From contig NZ_CAXPMC010000019.1 in the NCBI RefSeq assembly GCF_964218355.1, positions 1 through 64,000 of the forward strand: a stretch of DNA of 64,000 bases, in the 5' to 3' direction. The position numbers and the translations under genes are program-made. Of this stretch, positions 14,781 through 23,150 are shown in pieces. The DNA comes from Ferrovibrio sp964218355. GTDB taxonomy: Bacteria > Pseudomonadota > Alphaproteobacteria > Ferrovibrionales > Ferrovibrionaceae. How positions within the stretch are numbered: the first letter of the stretch is position 1; every line of letters begins with the position of its first letter. The notes under the pieces were generated by a model. That model searched no databases and was not told the DNA's origin. It saw only the letters and a program-made list of their open reading frames with translations.

Positions 14781-17700
14781 TTAAGGATTGATAATCCGTT
14801 CCGCCTCGTCGAGGCGGCCGAGGTCGATCAGCAGGCCGGCCAGGTCCGTGCGCAGGTCGGTATCGCCGGGGCGGGCCTTCAGCAGGGCGGCCATGGCCTC
14901 GTCCATCTCGTCGAGCCGGCCCAGCCGGCCCAGCAGGAAGGGGCGCGCCCGGGCCGCTTCGGCGCCGGGCTGCAGCTGCCGGTCGATGATCGCCAGCGCC
15001 TGGCGGTACTGCTGTGCCGCCTCGCTGCGTTTCTGGCCGGACAGCAGCAGTTCGCCGTAATTGTAATGGCTCTGCCAGTTGCCGGGACCGCTGTCGTGAT
15101 AGCGCCGGTACAATGCCAGTGCCTCGCTGCGCCGCCCGGCATCGAACGCCGCCCGGGCCAGCCGCCGCAAAGCCTCGCGGTCATTCGGATCGGCAGCGGC
15201 CATGGCGCGCGCCAGTTCCGCGACGGCACGGGTGAGCCCGAATTCCTCGGCACGGTCGAGCAGGGCGGCGAGCCTGGCGCCATCACGTCCGGCAGCCTGC
15301 CCGGCCCGCAGCAGCCAGTCTTCGGCTTCGCGCAGGCGTCGGCGTTCCGCGAGATAGCCGACCAGCAGGTCGAGCCGGCGGGGCTGGTCCAGCAGGTCGT
15401 CGCTGCTGCCGAGCAGGGCGGCCATGCGCTCGCCGCCGCCATGTTCCTGCAGCAGCTGCAGCCATTGCAGCTGGGCTTCGCCGCGGGCGGCGCGGGCCCG
15501 CGCCTCCAGCCAGTCGAGGCCGTCCCTGCGCGGGCGCGGTCCCCAGAGATACAGCAGCTGGCGGGTATTCTCGCCATCCGGGCCTTCCCGCCCGGCCAGC
15601 TGGCGGAAGGCCGCCTCGGCCGGCGCGCGGTCGCCCAGATCGAGCAGGCGGAAGGCCGCGTCGCGGCGTTCGGCGGCCGGACGTTTCGCATCGCCGGCGA
15701 CGGCGGCCAGCAGGGCCAGCAGCTCGTCGCGGCGGCCGAGCTTTTCCAGGGCCTCTTCATAGGCCGGCCGCCAGCTGCCGCCCCAGCGTTCGGCGGCCTG
15801 TTTCAGGTAGGGCAGCGCGCGCTGGGCGCCGCCGATATCGAGCAGGGCATAAAGATCGGCCTCGGCTTCCTTGCGGCCGGCGCCGCGCTGCATGCGGCCG
15901 GCGAGGAAGGCGACGGCGTCGTCGCGGCGGCCGAGCCTGGCCAGCAGGTCGAGATAGCCGTCGCCGATGGTGCGGCTGCCGGCCGCCGCGGCCGCCTGCC
16001 AGCGCGGCAGGGCGCGCCGGGGCGCCAGCCTTGCCAGCAGTTCGAGGCGGGCCTGCAGTTCGTCGGCACCGAGACTGCCGGCATCCAGGTCGGCCTCGAC
16101 CGCGGCGACGATGGCGGCTGTCGTGCCGGACAGTTTCATTTGCGGGTCGGTCAGGGCGCCGATGATGTCGCGACGTTCCTGCGGCGTCTGGGCGGGCTGC
16201 GCCAGTGCCGCGGCCGCGGCGGCCGTTGCATCGGCGCCGGATTGCCGTGCGGCATCCAGCGCCAGCAGGGCCGCGTCGGGCGTGCCGGCCGGAAGGCTGG
16301 CCAGCAGCGGCAGGGCCTCGGCCGGCCGGTTCAGCGCCAGCAGGGCACGGGCCCGCATCACGGCATGATCCGGGAAGGGCTGCAGGGCAGCCAGCCGGGT
16401 CGCCGCTGCCAGTGCCAGCGGCCATTGCGCCCGGTCGCCGGCAAGATAATACAGATCGGTCAGCAGGGCGGGATCGCGCGGGGCTGCCTGCGCCAGCCAG
16501 CCGGCCACCGCGGCCGCATCGCCGCTGGCCGTCGCCAGCCGTGCCCAGGCGGCATCGAGCATCGCGATGCCCGGCCGTGCCTGCCGCAGGCTTGCCAGCA
16601 GGGCGGCGCCTTCGGCCTGCCGGCCGAGCCGCAGATAGGCCTGCGCGAGATCGCCGAAGCTGTCCGGCGGCAGGCGCGGATCGCCGGCCAGTGCCGCCAG
16701 CAGGCCGAGGCCGCGCTCGTGCTCATCCAGTTGCAGCAGCACCTGGGCGAGGAACAGGCGGTCGGCAAAGTCCAGCCCGTCCACCGCCACCTGCGCCAGC
16801 CATTGCCGGGCTGCCGCGCGATCATTCACGGCCAGGGCGAGCCGCGCCGCCAGCAGCGGACGGGCGGCCATCTGTTCGGTGCCGATGCGGTCGCGCAGGC
16901 GACTGCCGAAGGCGGCGCGCCGGTCTTCGGGCAGGGCATCCAGCAGGGCGACCAGATCGGCGAGGCGGCTGTCCGGCAGGCTTTCCAGGGTGGTCGCGGC
17001 CAGATCGAAACGGCCGGCATCCAGCGCCAGCCCGAACAGCAGGCGGCGGCCGGCCGCCGACAGCGTGTCCCGTGCGGCCAGGCGTGCCAGGGCGGCATCG
17101 GGCTGACCGGCTTCCGCCTCGGCGGCGGCAAAGGCCTCGGCATGGCGGGCGGCCAGCTGCGGATCGCGGTCGGCTGCGGCGATGACGGCGCGGGCGGCCG
17201 CCGGACCGAGGCGCCGGGCGACGCCGGCCAGCAGGGCCTGCACGCTGTCGGCATCGGTGTCGGTGCCGCTGCGCAGCCAGTCCAGCAGCATCGCCTGCAT
17301 GCGCTGGTTTGCGTCGGCGGCGCTTGCCAGTGCGGTGTAGAGGTCGATGAAGGTCTCGTCGACATCGCGCGGCCATGCCTTCGCCAGACCGTCCAGCGCA
17401 TCGAGGCCGGCTGCCGGCCGGCCGTCATGACCCATATAGCGGGCGAGTTCGACATACTCTTCCGGCTCGGCCCTGCCGATACGCGCCAGTTCGCCCAGCG
17501 CCCAGCGGCGGGCCGCGCGGTCGTCGCGGAATACCGCAAGATCGGCATAGTCGCGCAGGGTCGCCGCCTCGCCGGTGGCGGCATACAGCGCGGCCAGCGT
17601 GGCGGCATAGGCATCGAAGCGGTTCACCTGCCGCTGCAGGTCGGCCAGCAGGCGCAGGGCTTTCGGGTCGTCCGGATGGCGGGCGACGAACAGCGCCAGG

Positions 17701-17936
17701 GCATCGATCGCGCGTTCCGGCTCGCCATTGGCAAGCGAGACATCGACCAGCGGGCGGATCGTCGCCGCCTCGAGCCTGCCGGCGGACAGGTTCTGCTCCA
17801 GCAGGGCGCGGGCGCCCTCGAGATCGCCGCTGCGCAGCAGCATCAGGGCCTGTTCGGATGTTCGCGGCACCATGAGCAGGCTGGCCGCCAGCGCGGCGAG
17901 GACGACGGCAGCCACCAGCAGCAGGTTCAGCTTCAT
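14781..17936 (-). CDS. PelB-like TPR scaffold (periplasmic half of a split PelB)
   Basis: A 1051-residue protein that begins MKLNLLLVAAVVLAALAASL, an uncleaved-looking N-terminal membrane anchor. The rest is a very long array of Ala/Leu-rich TPR-like helical pairs, including ERAIDALALFVARHPDDPKA early on and RSEALALYRRYHDSGPGNWQ and KARPGDTDLRTDLAGLLIDL near the end. In the Pseudomonas Pel system the PelB TPR region spans the periplasm, binds PelA and guides polymer to the barrel. This protein ends without a barrel, and the next gene supplies one. Its ATG overlaps the deacetylase stop (ATGA, 17933-17936). It is longer than the usual PelB TPR part. Confidence 0.82.
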   Translation of the reverse strand: MKLNLLLVAAVVLAALAASLLMVPRTSEQALMLLRSGDLEGARALLEQNLSAGRLEAATIRPLVDVSLANGEPERAIDALALFVARHPDDPKALRLLADLQRQVNRFDAYAATLAALYAATGEAATLRDYADLAVFRDDRAARRWALGELARIGRAEPEEYVELARYMGHDGRPAAGLDALDGLAKAWPRDVDETFIDLYTALASAADANQRMQAMLLDWLRSGTDTDADSVQALLAGVARRLGPAAARAVIAAADRDPQLAARHAEAFAAAEAEAGQPDAALARLAARDTLSAAGRRLLFGLALDAGRFDLAATTLESLPDSRLADLVALLDALPEDRRAAFGSRLRDRIGTEQMAARPLLAARLALAVNDRAAARQWLAQVAVDGLDFADRLFLAQVLLQLDEHERGLGLLAALAGDPRLPPDSFGDLAQAYLRLGRQAEGAALLASLRQARPGIAMLDAAWARLATASGDAAAVAGWLAQAAPRDPALLTDLYYLAGDRAQWPLALAAATRLAALQPFPDHAVMRARALLALNRPAEALPLLASLPAGTPDAALLALDAARQSGADATAAAAAALAQPAQTPQERRDIIGALTDPQMKLSGTTAAIVAAVEADLDAGSLGADELQARLELLARLAPRRALPRWQAAAAAGSRTIGDGYLDLLARLGRRDDAVAFLAGRMQRGAGRKEAEADLYALLDIGGAQRALPYLKQAAERWGGSWRPAYEEALEKLGRRDELLALLAAVAGDAKRPAAERRDAAFRLLDLGDRAPAEAAFRQLAGREGPDGENTRQLLYLWGPRPRRDGLDWLEARARAARGEAQLQWLQLLQEHGGGERMAALLGSSDDLLDQPRRLDLLVGYLAERRRLREAEDWLLRAGQAAGRDGARLAALLDRAEEFGLTRAVAELARAMAAADPNDREALRRLARAAFDAGRRSEALALYRRYHDSGPGNWQSHYNYGELLLSGQKRSEAAQQYRQALAIIDRQLQPGAEAARARPFLLGRLGRLDEMDEAMAALLKARPGDTDLRTDLAGLLIDLGRLDEAERIINP

Positions 17937-20158
17937 GGCCGCGGGCCGATCTGCAGGCCGGCGCCGCCGATGGCGATGGCGGGCAGGGTGAAGGTCAGCA
18001 GGCCGTCGGCGCCGGCCGCGGCCTCATGCGGGAAGCGGGCGCCGTTCGCCGCCGTCAGGGTGATCTGCCAGCGGCTGTCCGGCGGCACCAGCCAGGTGAA
18101 GCTGCCATCGCCATAGCCCTGTACCTGCATGCTGCAGGCGGCCTGCCGGCAGGCGAAGCCGCGCACGCGCCAGCGCGCATCCCGCAGCTGCGGATGCGCC
18201 GGGGCCGGCGGCGCCTCGGCCAGCACGATTTCCGGGCTGGCGTCATCGGCATCGAGGGCGACATAGAGCACGCCCTGGTCGCGGTGCCAGCCGATCACGC
18301 CGCGGCTGGCAGCCGCATCGGGGGTCAGGGCGGCGAGGGTGCCGTCGAAGCGGATGGTTGCCAGCGCGCCATGGTCGCGGATACGCCAGTGCCGCGGCGC
18401 GAGCCGTTCGATCCGGGTGGTGAAGAAGCCGTTGGCAATGGCGGCATAGTCATAGGTGCTGACCGGGGCGATGCTCTGCCCGCGCAGCCAGTCGAGATTG
18501 CCCTTCACCGCGTTGAGGGCGGCCAGCTTCTCGCCGGAATAGATATGGTAGTAGAGGTTGAGCGGCTTGATGCGCAGGGGCGCGCCGGTATTGGTCCAGG
18601 TCTGCCGCAGGTAGCGATAGCCGTAGAACCGCCCGGTCCACAGGTCGGTATAGGTATTCTCGTTCGAATTGGCGGCGTAGATCTGGATCTCGCCGCCGAT
18701 GCGCAGGCCGACCGGCGCCACCGAGGAATAGGACGGATACTCGTCGTCGAAGCGGGAATCGCCGCCATTGATGTTGAGTGCACCGGCCTCGCGGACCTTG
18801 CGCAGGACTTCCGGAAACGGCGAGGTATCGCCCGACCACTGCACCAGCCGCACCGGCTTGCCGGGTGGCGCCAGCGCCTGCAGGAAGCGCAGGGCCCCGC
18901 CGGTTTCCAGGTCGATGTCGAAGGGATGGTCGCCATAGGCGCGCGGAATGCGGTAACCGGTGCGCAGGCCGGCGGCACGCGCGGCTTCCATCTCGCGGCT
19001 CTGCTCGTCGGGATCGCTGCCCTGATAGCGCTCCTGCCCCTTCGCCCGGTAGATGGCGCGGAACGGCGCCTCGCGGGCCGGGTCGTAGTTGCGGAAGAAT
19101 CCCCACTGGAAGGGATGGCTGTAGGTATGGCTGGCCGGTTCGACATTCGGCCGGGCGAAATAGTCGCGGGCGATGCGCATCGCCGTGTCGCTGCCATGCC
19201 AGTCGGGGTCGAGTTCGGCCGCCACCGGCGCCACCGAGACCGGCAGGTCGGGATAGCCGTCGACGATCTCGTGCAGGATCACTTCGGCGGCGCTGGCGCG
19301 GCGGCGGGCATAGCCGGGCACCTGGCTCTGGTTCAGCCAGCCATCGCCATCGATATGGCTGTGGAACAGCCGGCGGCCGCTGGCCGTGGTGATGTCGGGC
19401 TTGGGCAGGCCGTCGGTCTCGAACACGGCGGCGAAGAAGCGGAAGGGGTTCAGGTGCCACTGCGTGCGCAGGAAGGCGGGGTCGCGGAAAAATGCATAGC
19501 CCGGCGCCACCATGCCGCCGCGGCGGCCGATGACCGCCACATGGCTTTCGTCCTGGGCGCCGCCCGGGCCCTGCAGCACCAGCAGGGACGACACCAGCCC
19601 GTCGCTGGGCCGGAAGATCCCGAAGGCGGGCAGGATTTCCGGCAGGGCGCGCTCGAAATTCATCAGTGCCGGGTCGGCCTGCCGGATGCGGGTGCCGTAG
19701 GTGCCGGCCACCCAGCGGTCCTGCAGCTGCGCTCCCAGCGGCGCAAGCACGCGGTTGATGCGGGCGGTCTCCACCACCTGCCCGGCCGGATCGCGCAGGG
19801 GCAGGTCGCCCAGCACCGCCAGCCGCAGCCCGCGCCCGAGCGCCGTCTCCAGCCATGACCACACGGCATCCGGCTGCTCGGTCACCTGGCTGGTCAGCCA
19901 CATCAGGATGCCGCGCAGGTCGTTCCGGTCCGCCAGATCCGGCAGGCCGTCGCGGATGTCGCGGAATTCGACAACGAGACCGAGATGGTTCAGCGGCATT
20001 GCCGCCAGCTGGTGGGCGTTGCTGAATTTCAGCTGCGTTTCGGTGCGGCCGTCATAGAGGGCGAGGATGGTGCGCGGTTCTGTCGCCGCCGGCGCCGGTG
20101 CAGCCGGCAGCATGGCGAAGGTCAGTCCCAGCAGGCAGAGGCAGACCGCACGGATCAT
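17933..20158 (-). CDS. PelA-like polysaccharide deacetylase (C-terminal half of a split PelA)
   Basis: A 741-residue exported protein. It has a signal peptide at residues 1 to about 25, then a Rossmann-like region (about 28-215, from RTILALYDGRTETQLKFS) and a deacetylase core. The core has the metal motifs HSHIDGDGW (Asp270) and ASHTYSHPF (His344 and His348), the Asp-His-His triad of polysaccharide deacetylases as in PelA. A C-terminal beta-rich domain follows. It should remove acetyl groups from the Pel polymer in the periplasm. In Pseudomonas this domain is fused behind the hydrolase; here the hydrolase is the preceding gene (13-base gap), and both halves carry their own signal peptides, so this is a true domain split and not a frameshift. 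Confidence 0.85.
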   Translation of the reverse strand: MIRAVCLCLLGLTFAMLPAAPAPAATEPRTILALYDGRTETQLKFSNAHQLAAMPLNHLGLVVEFRDIRDGLPDLADRNDLRGILMWLTSQVTEQPDAVWSWLETALGRGLRLAVLGDLPLRDPAGQVVETARINRVLAPLGAQLQDRWVAGTYGTRIRQADPALMNFERALPEILPAFGIFRPSDGLVSSLLVLQGPGGAQDESHVAVIGRRGGMVAPGYAFFRDPAFLRTQWHLNPFRFFAAVFETDGLPKPDITTASGRRLFHSHIDGDGWLNQSQVPGYARRRASAAEVILHEIVDGYPDLPVSVAPVAAELDPDWHGSDTAMRIARDYFARPNVEPASHTYSHPFQWGFFRNYDPAREAPFRAIYRAKGQERYQGSDPDEQSREMEAARAAGLRTGYRIPRAYGDHPFDIDLETGGALRFLQALAPPGKPVRLVQWSGDTSPFPEVLRKVREAGALNINGGDSRFDDEYPSYSSVAPVGLRIGGEIQIYAANSNENTYTDLWTGRFYGYRYLRQTWTNTGAPLRIKPLNLYYHIYSGEKLAALNAVKGNLDWLRGQSIAPVSTYDYAAIANGFFTTRIERLAPRHWRIRDHGALATIRFDGTLAALTPDAAASRGVIGWHRDQGVLYVALDADDASPEIVLAEAPPAPAHPQLRDARWRVRGFACRQAACSMQVQGYGDGSFTWLVPPDSRWQITLTAANGARFPHEAAAGADGLLTFTLPAIAIGGAGLQIGPRP

Positions 20159-20171
20159 CGCCGCGAACCGG

Positions 20172-21020
20172 TCAGGGTTCCCGGATGATGCGGTCCAGTG
20201 CCCGGGTCGCCACATAGGGCAGGAAGCCGGCGGCGCGCTGGGCAGCGTAGATCTTGCGTATGCCGGCCGGGTCATCGGGGGACCAGTAATCCAGGGTCAT
20301 GATGGTCAGTTTGGGATTCTGCCGCTGTGCGGCCCGCAGTTTGGCGAGATAGGTTTCGTATTCCGCGTCGGGCGTCAGGATATAGGCTTCGCGTTCGGCG
20401 GACCAGTTGGAGCGGATCGCCTCGCCGAGAATGAAGTCGACATCGCCGGCCACCGCATCGTGAATCTCGAAGGCGCGGTTCAGCATGATCTTCATGCCGG
20501 GAAAGCGCTGGCGCAGCGCCTGCACCAGTCTGGCGGCCGCGGCTGTCATACCTTTGTATTTCACCGGGTCGAGACGCTCCAGATGCGGCGGATTGTCGAG
20601 CGTGTCGAGGAAGAAGCCATGGAAGCCCTGCGCACGGATGCGCGGCGCGATCTCGTCCAGGATGCGTGTCTGCCAGGCCGGATTGCGGATATCGACGAAA
20701 TAGCTGCCGGGCCAGTACTGGTTCTCGTCCAGCACGATGCCGGCCTGCTTCACGGCGGCGAAATCGCTGCGCCAGGATTCCACCTCGCCCATGCTGATAT
20801 AGCCCAGCAGCCAGATGTCGCGGTCCAGCAGCGGCGCCAGCGGCGGATGGCGGTCGGCATCGAACACGGCCAGCCGGTAGTCGAAAAAGCTGCGGGCGGG
20901 CTCGCTGCCGCGGTAATAGACCACCCAGGGGGCGTAATCGGCGGCGCGCAGGCTGCCGGGCAGAAGCAGCAGCGCGGCCAGTGCGAGCAGCCGGCCGGCC
21001 GGGCCGGTCAGGCGGGGCAT
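20172..21020 (-). CDS. PelA-like exported glycoside hydrolase (GH114/GH166-type, N-terminal half of a split PelA)
   Basis: A 282-residue exported TIM-barrel protein. It has a signal peptide through about residue 26 (LLALAALLLLPGSLRA), then YAPWVVYYRG, LLGYISMGEVESW (Glu79), GFHGFFLDTLDN (Asp139) and VDFILGEAIRSNWS (Glu200). These acidic positions are the expected catalytic and binding residues of the endo-alpha-1,4-galactosaminidase family. The PelA hydrolase domain trims Pel polymer during export. As a free-standing enzyme this one could also be released to disperse biofilm. Its start overlaps the epimerase gene by 13 bases and the deacetylase gene follows after 13 bases. Confidence 0.87.
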   Translation of the reverse strand: MPRLTGPAGRLLALAALLLLPGSLRAADYAPWVVYYRGSEPARSFFDYRLAVFDADRHPPLAPLLDRDIWLLGYISMGEVESWRSDFAAVKQAGIVLDENQYWPGSYFVDIRNPAWQTRILDEIAPRIRAQGFHGFFLDTLDNPPHLERLDPVKYKGMTAAAARLVQALRQRFPGMKIMLNRAFEIHDAVAGDVDFILGEAIRSNWSAEREAYILTPDAEYETYLAKLRAAQRQNPKLTIMTLDYWSPDDPAGIRKIYAAQRAAGFLPYVATRALDRIIREP

Positions 21021-21952
21021 GCCGCCCCGTCGAAGACATGGTGCAGGGTGGGCCGCAGGCCGGCGGCCAGAGTGGTGCGGGCTGCGACGCCCAGTGCGGC
21101 GGTGGCGGTGGCGGGATCGCCGATCGAGCGGCGGATATCGCCGGTGCGGGCCGCTTCGTGCCGGATGGCCGGCGGCTGGCCGGCGACGCGACCGATCTCG
21201 GCGGCCAGCTGCAGCACGCTGGTGGGGCGGCCGGTGCAGACATTGTAGATGCAGGCCTGCCGCGGCTGGTGGTCCATGGCGGCCAGCAGATGCTCGACCA
21301 CGTCGGCGACGAAGACGAAATCGCGTTCCTGCTCGCCATCGCCGAACACGGTCAGCGGCTGGCCGGCGGCGATGCGGCCGGAGAACAGCGCGATCACGCC
21401 CGAATAGGGGGATCTCGGATCCTGGCGCGGGCCGTAGACATTGAAGAATCGCAGGCCGGTGGTCGGCACGCGATGCACCAGCCAGGCGACGCGGCCATGC
21501 ATCTCGCAGCCGAGCTTGTCGGCGCCGTAGGCGGTCAGCGGCCGGGTTGCCGCGGTTTCCAGCAGGGGCGTGTCGGGATTGTCGCCATAGACGGCGGCCG
21601 AGGAGGCATAGATCACCGGCAGCGGCTGGCCGCCGGGATTGCGGGCGGCGTCGAAGACGGCAATGGCGCCGGCCTGGTTGGCGTGATGGGTGGCCAGCCA
21701 GTGGTCGACCGACTGCTGCACCGAGGCGATGGCGGCAAGATGGAAGCAGCCGTCCATCCCGGCCATGGCCGCATGGGTCAGCTTCAGGTCGGCCACGTCG
21801 CCGACGACCAGTTCGGCGGCCGGATCGAGATTCTCGCGGCGTCCGGTCGAAAGATCATCGAGCACACGTACGCTGTCACCCCGGCGCAGCAGGGCGTCCA
21901 CAAGATGGGAGCCGATGAATCCGCACCCGCCGGTCACGAGATATCTTGCCAC
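21008..21952 (-). CDS. NAD-dependent UDP-sugar 4-epimerase (PelX-like position in the pel operon)
   Basis: A 314-residue extended short-chain dehydrogenase. It has the N-terminal NAD motif VTGGCGFIGSHL, the YASSAAVYGD strand, the catalytic Y-x3-K in AYGADKLGCEMHG, and FFNVYGPRQDPRSPYSGVI, which is typical of UDP-GlcNAc/UDP-Glc 4-epimerases. Pel contains N-acetylgalactosamine, and a UDP-GlcNAc C4-epimerase (PelX) is encoded with some pel operons, so making UDP-GalNAc is the likely role. It is the first gene of the operon and overlaps the hydrolase gene. Substrate preference (N-acetylated or not) cannot be decided from the motifs. Confidence 0.85.
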   Translation of the reverse strand: MARYLVTGGCGFIGSHLVDALLRRGDSVRVLDDLSTGRRENLDPAAELVVGDVADLKLTHAAMAGMDGCFHLAAIASVQQSVDHWLATHHANQAGAIAVFDAARNPGGQPLPVIYASSAAVYGDNPDTPLLETAATRPLTAYGADKLGCEMHGRVAWLVHRVPTTGLRFFNVYGPRQDPRSPYSGVIALFSGRIAAGQPLTVFGDGEQERDFVFVADVVEHLLAAMDHQPRQACIYNVCTGRPTSVLQLAAEIGRVAGQPPAIRHEAARTGDIRRSIGDPATATAALGVAARTTLAAGLRPTLHHVFDGAACPA

Positions 21953-21987
21953 GAGGATCTGCCCAACCAGTTGATTGAATAATCATT

Positions 21988-22016
21988 TATCTAATACGCG
22001 CTGTGGTTACGGCCAA
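21988..22016 (-). promoter_or_regulatory. Candidate promoter of the pel operon
   Basis: On the leftward strand TTGGCC (22016-22011) and TAGATA (21993-21988) are separated by 17 bases in an AT-rich stretch, about 36 bases before the epimerase ATG. Just upstream is the palindrome TGCATGCA (22034-22041), a possible operator. Confidence 0.45.
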
Positions 22017-22115
22017 ATTAACACCGATACATATGCATGCAATGATGCCGGGCCGTGATTTGCGCGATTAGGTGCCTGGTCCAGAAACACCGGGGGGCGC
22101 TGATTTACAAATTAG

Positions 22116-22135
22116 TTTCCGGTAACCCCCGGAAA
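22116..22135 (-). terminator. Candidate terminator of the ABC transporter operon
   Basis: TTTCCGG (22116-22122) and CCGGAAA (22129-22135) form a perfect 7-bp stem with a 6-base loop, 29 bases beyond the last ABC gene. Leftward it is followed by CTAATTTG, a weak T tract. Confidence 0.45.
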
Positions 22136-22163
22136 AGCCGTGCGGGAACGGTACCTGAATATG

Positions 22164-23150
22164 TCAGGCGATCCGCAGGCAGCGGGCCTCGTGGCCGGGG
22201 CCGACAGTGGCCAGACCAGGCTGCTGCAACGTGCAGCCGTCATCGGCACGGCTGCAGCGCGGGGCAAAGGCGCAACCCGGCGGCAGGGCGGCCAGATCGG
22301 GCGGCGCGCCCGGGATGGCATCGAGGCGGGCGCCGTCCATGGCATCATGGGCGCGCGAGGCCAGCAGGCCCTGGGTATAGGGATGCTTCGGTGCCCGGAT
22401 CACGTCGCGCACCGGGCCGCTTTCGACGATGCGGCCGGCATACATCACGGCGATACGGTCGGCGACCTCGACGGCGACGCCGATATCATGGGTGACCAGG
22501 ATCACCGACAGGCCGAGTTCGCGCTGCAGGTCGCGCAGCAGCAGCAGGATCTGGATCTGCACCGTGGCATCCAGCGCCGTGGTCGGTTCGTCGGCCAGCA
22601 GGATTTCCGGGTTGCAGGCCAGTGCCAGCGCGATCATCGCCCGCTGCCGCATGCCGCCCGACATCTGGTGCGGAAACGCCTCCAGCCGCCGTTCGGGCGA
22701 GGGGATGCGCACCTGCTGCAGCAGGGCCAGGGCGCGTGCCTTCGCGGCGGCACCCGAAACCTTCTCGTGGCGCCGCACGGATTCGGCGATCTGCTGGCCC
22801 ACGGTATAGACCGGGTCCAGCGCCAGCAGCGGTTCCTGGAAAATCATCGAAACGCGGCGGCCGCGGAAATCGGCCAGCGCCCGGCCCGACAGGGCCATCA
22901 CATCCTCGCCGGCTGCCAGCACCTGTCCGCTGATGCGGGTGCGCTTCTCCGGATGCAGGCGCAGCAGGGTGCGCAGCGTGACGCTCTTGCCCGATCCGGA
23001 TTCGCCGAGCAGGGCCAGCACCTCACCCTTGCCGACGGCAAGGTCGACGCCGTTGACCGCATGCACGGGCTTGCGGCTGCCGGTGAAGGTGACGGTGAGG
23101 TCGCGGATATCGATGACCGGCTGCGTGCTGCCGGCATTCATGGCGTTCAT
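22164..23150 (-). CDS. Dipeptide-type ABC transporter ATP-binding protein (DppD/OppD family)
   Basis: A 328-residue ATPase with Walker A GESGSGKS, Q-loop FQEP, signature MSGGMRQRAMIALALA, Walker B ILLADEPTTALD and switch His in LVTHDIG. The C-terminal oligopeptide-transporter extension carries Cys residues (PPGCAFAPRCSRADDGCTLQ), as in the family's Fe-S-binding tail. It pairs with the second ATPase gene upstream, which it overlaps by four bases (ATGA), to power import through the two permeases. It is the last gene of the five-gene leftward operon. The cargo is not defined by the ATPase; see the binding protein. Confidence 0.92.
   Translation of the reverse strand: MNAMNAGSTQPVIDIRDLTVTFTGSRKPVHAVNGVDLAVGKGEVLALLGESGSGKSVTLRTLLRLHPEKRTRISGQVLAAGEDVMALSGRALADFRGRRVSMIFQEPLLALDPVYTVGQQIAESVRRHEKVSGAAAKARALALLQQVRIPSPERRLEAFPHQMSGGMRQRAMIALALACNPEILLADEPTTALDATVQIQILLLLRDLQRELGLSVILVTHDIGVAVEVADRIAVMYAGRIVESGPVRDVIRAPKHPYTQGLLASRAHDAMDGARLDAIPGAPPDLAALPPGCAFAPRCSRADDGCTLQQPGLATVGPGHEARCLRIA

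Noticed and set aside
15066..18116. A rightward open frame of about 1016 codons opposite the PelB-like TPR gene
   Set aside because: It is antisense to a coherent TPR protein, is Gln/Gly/Arg-rich with no domain, and such frames appear opposite nearly every gene here because of high G+C.
13206..21020. Frameshifts as the cause of the divided PelA and PelB
   Set aside because: The hydrolase, deacetylase and barrel genes each have their own start and cleavable signal peptide, and the scaffold has its own start and membrane anchor. The breaks fall at domain boundaries, so they are separate genes.
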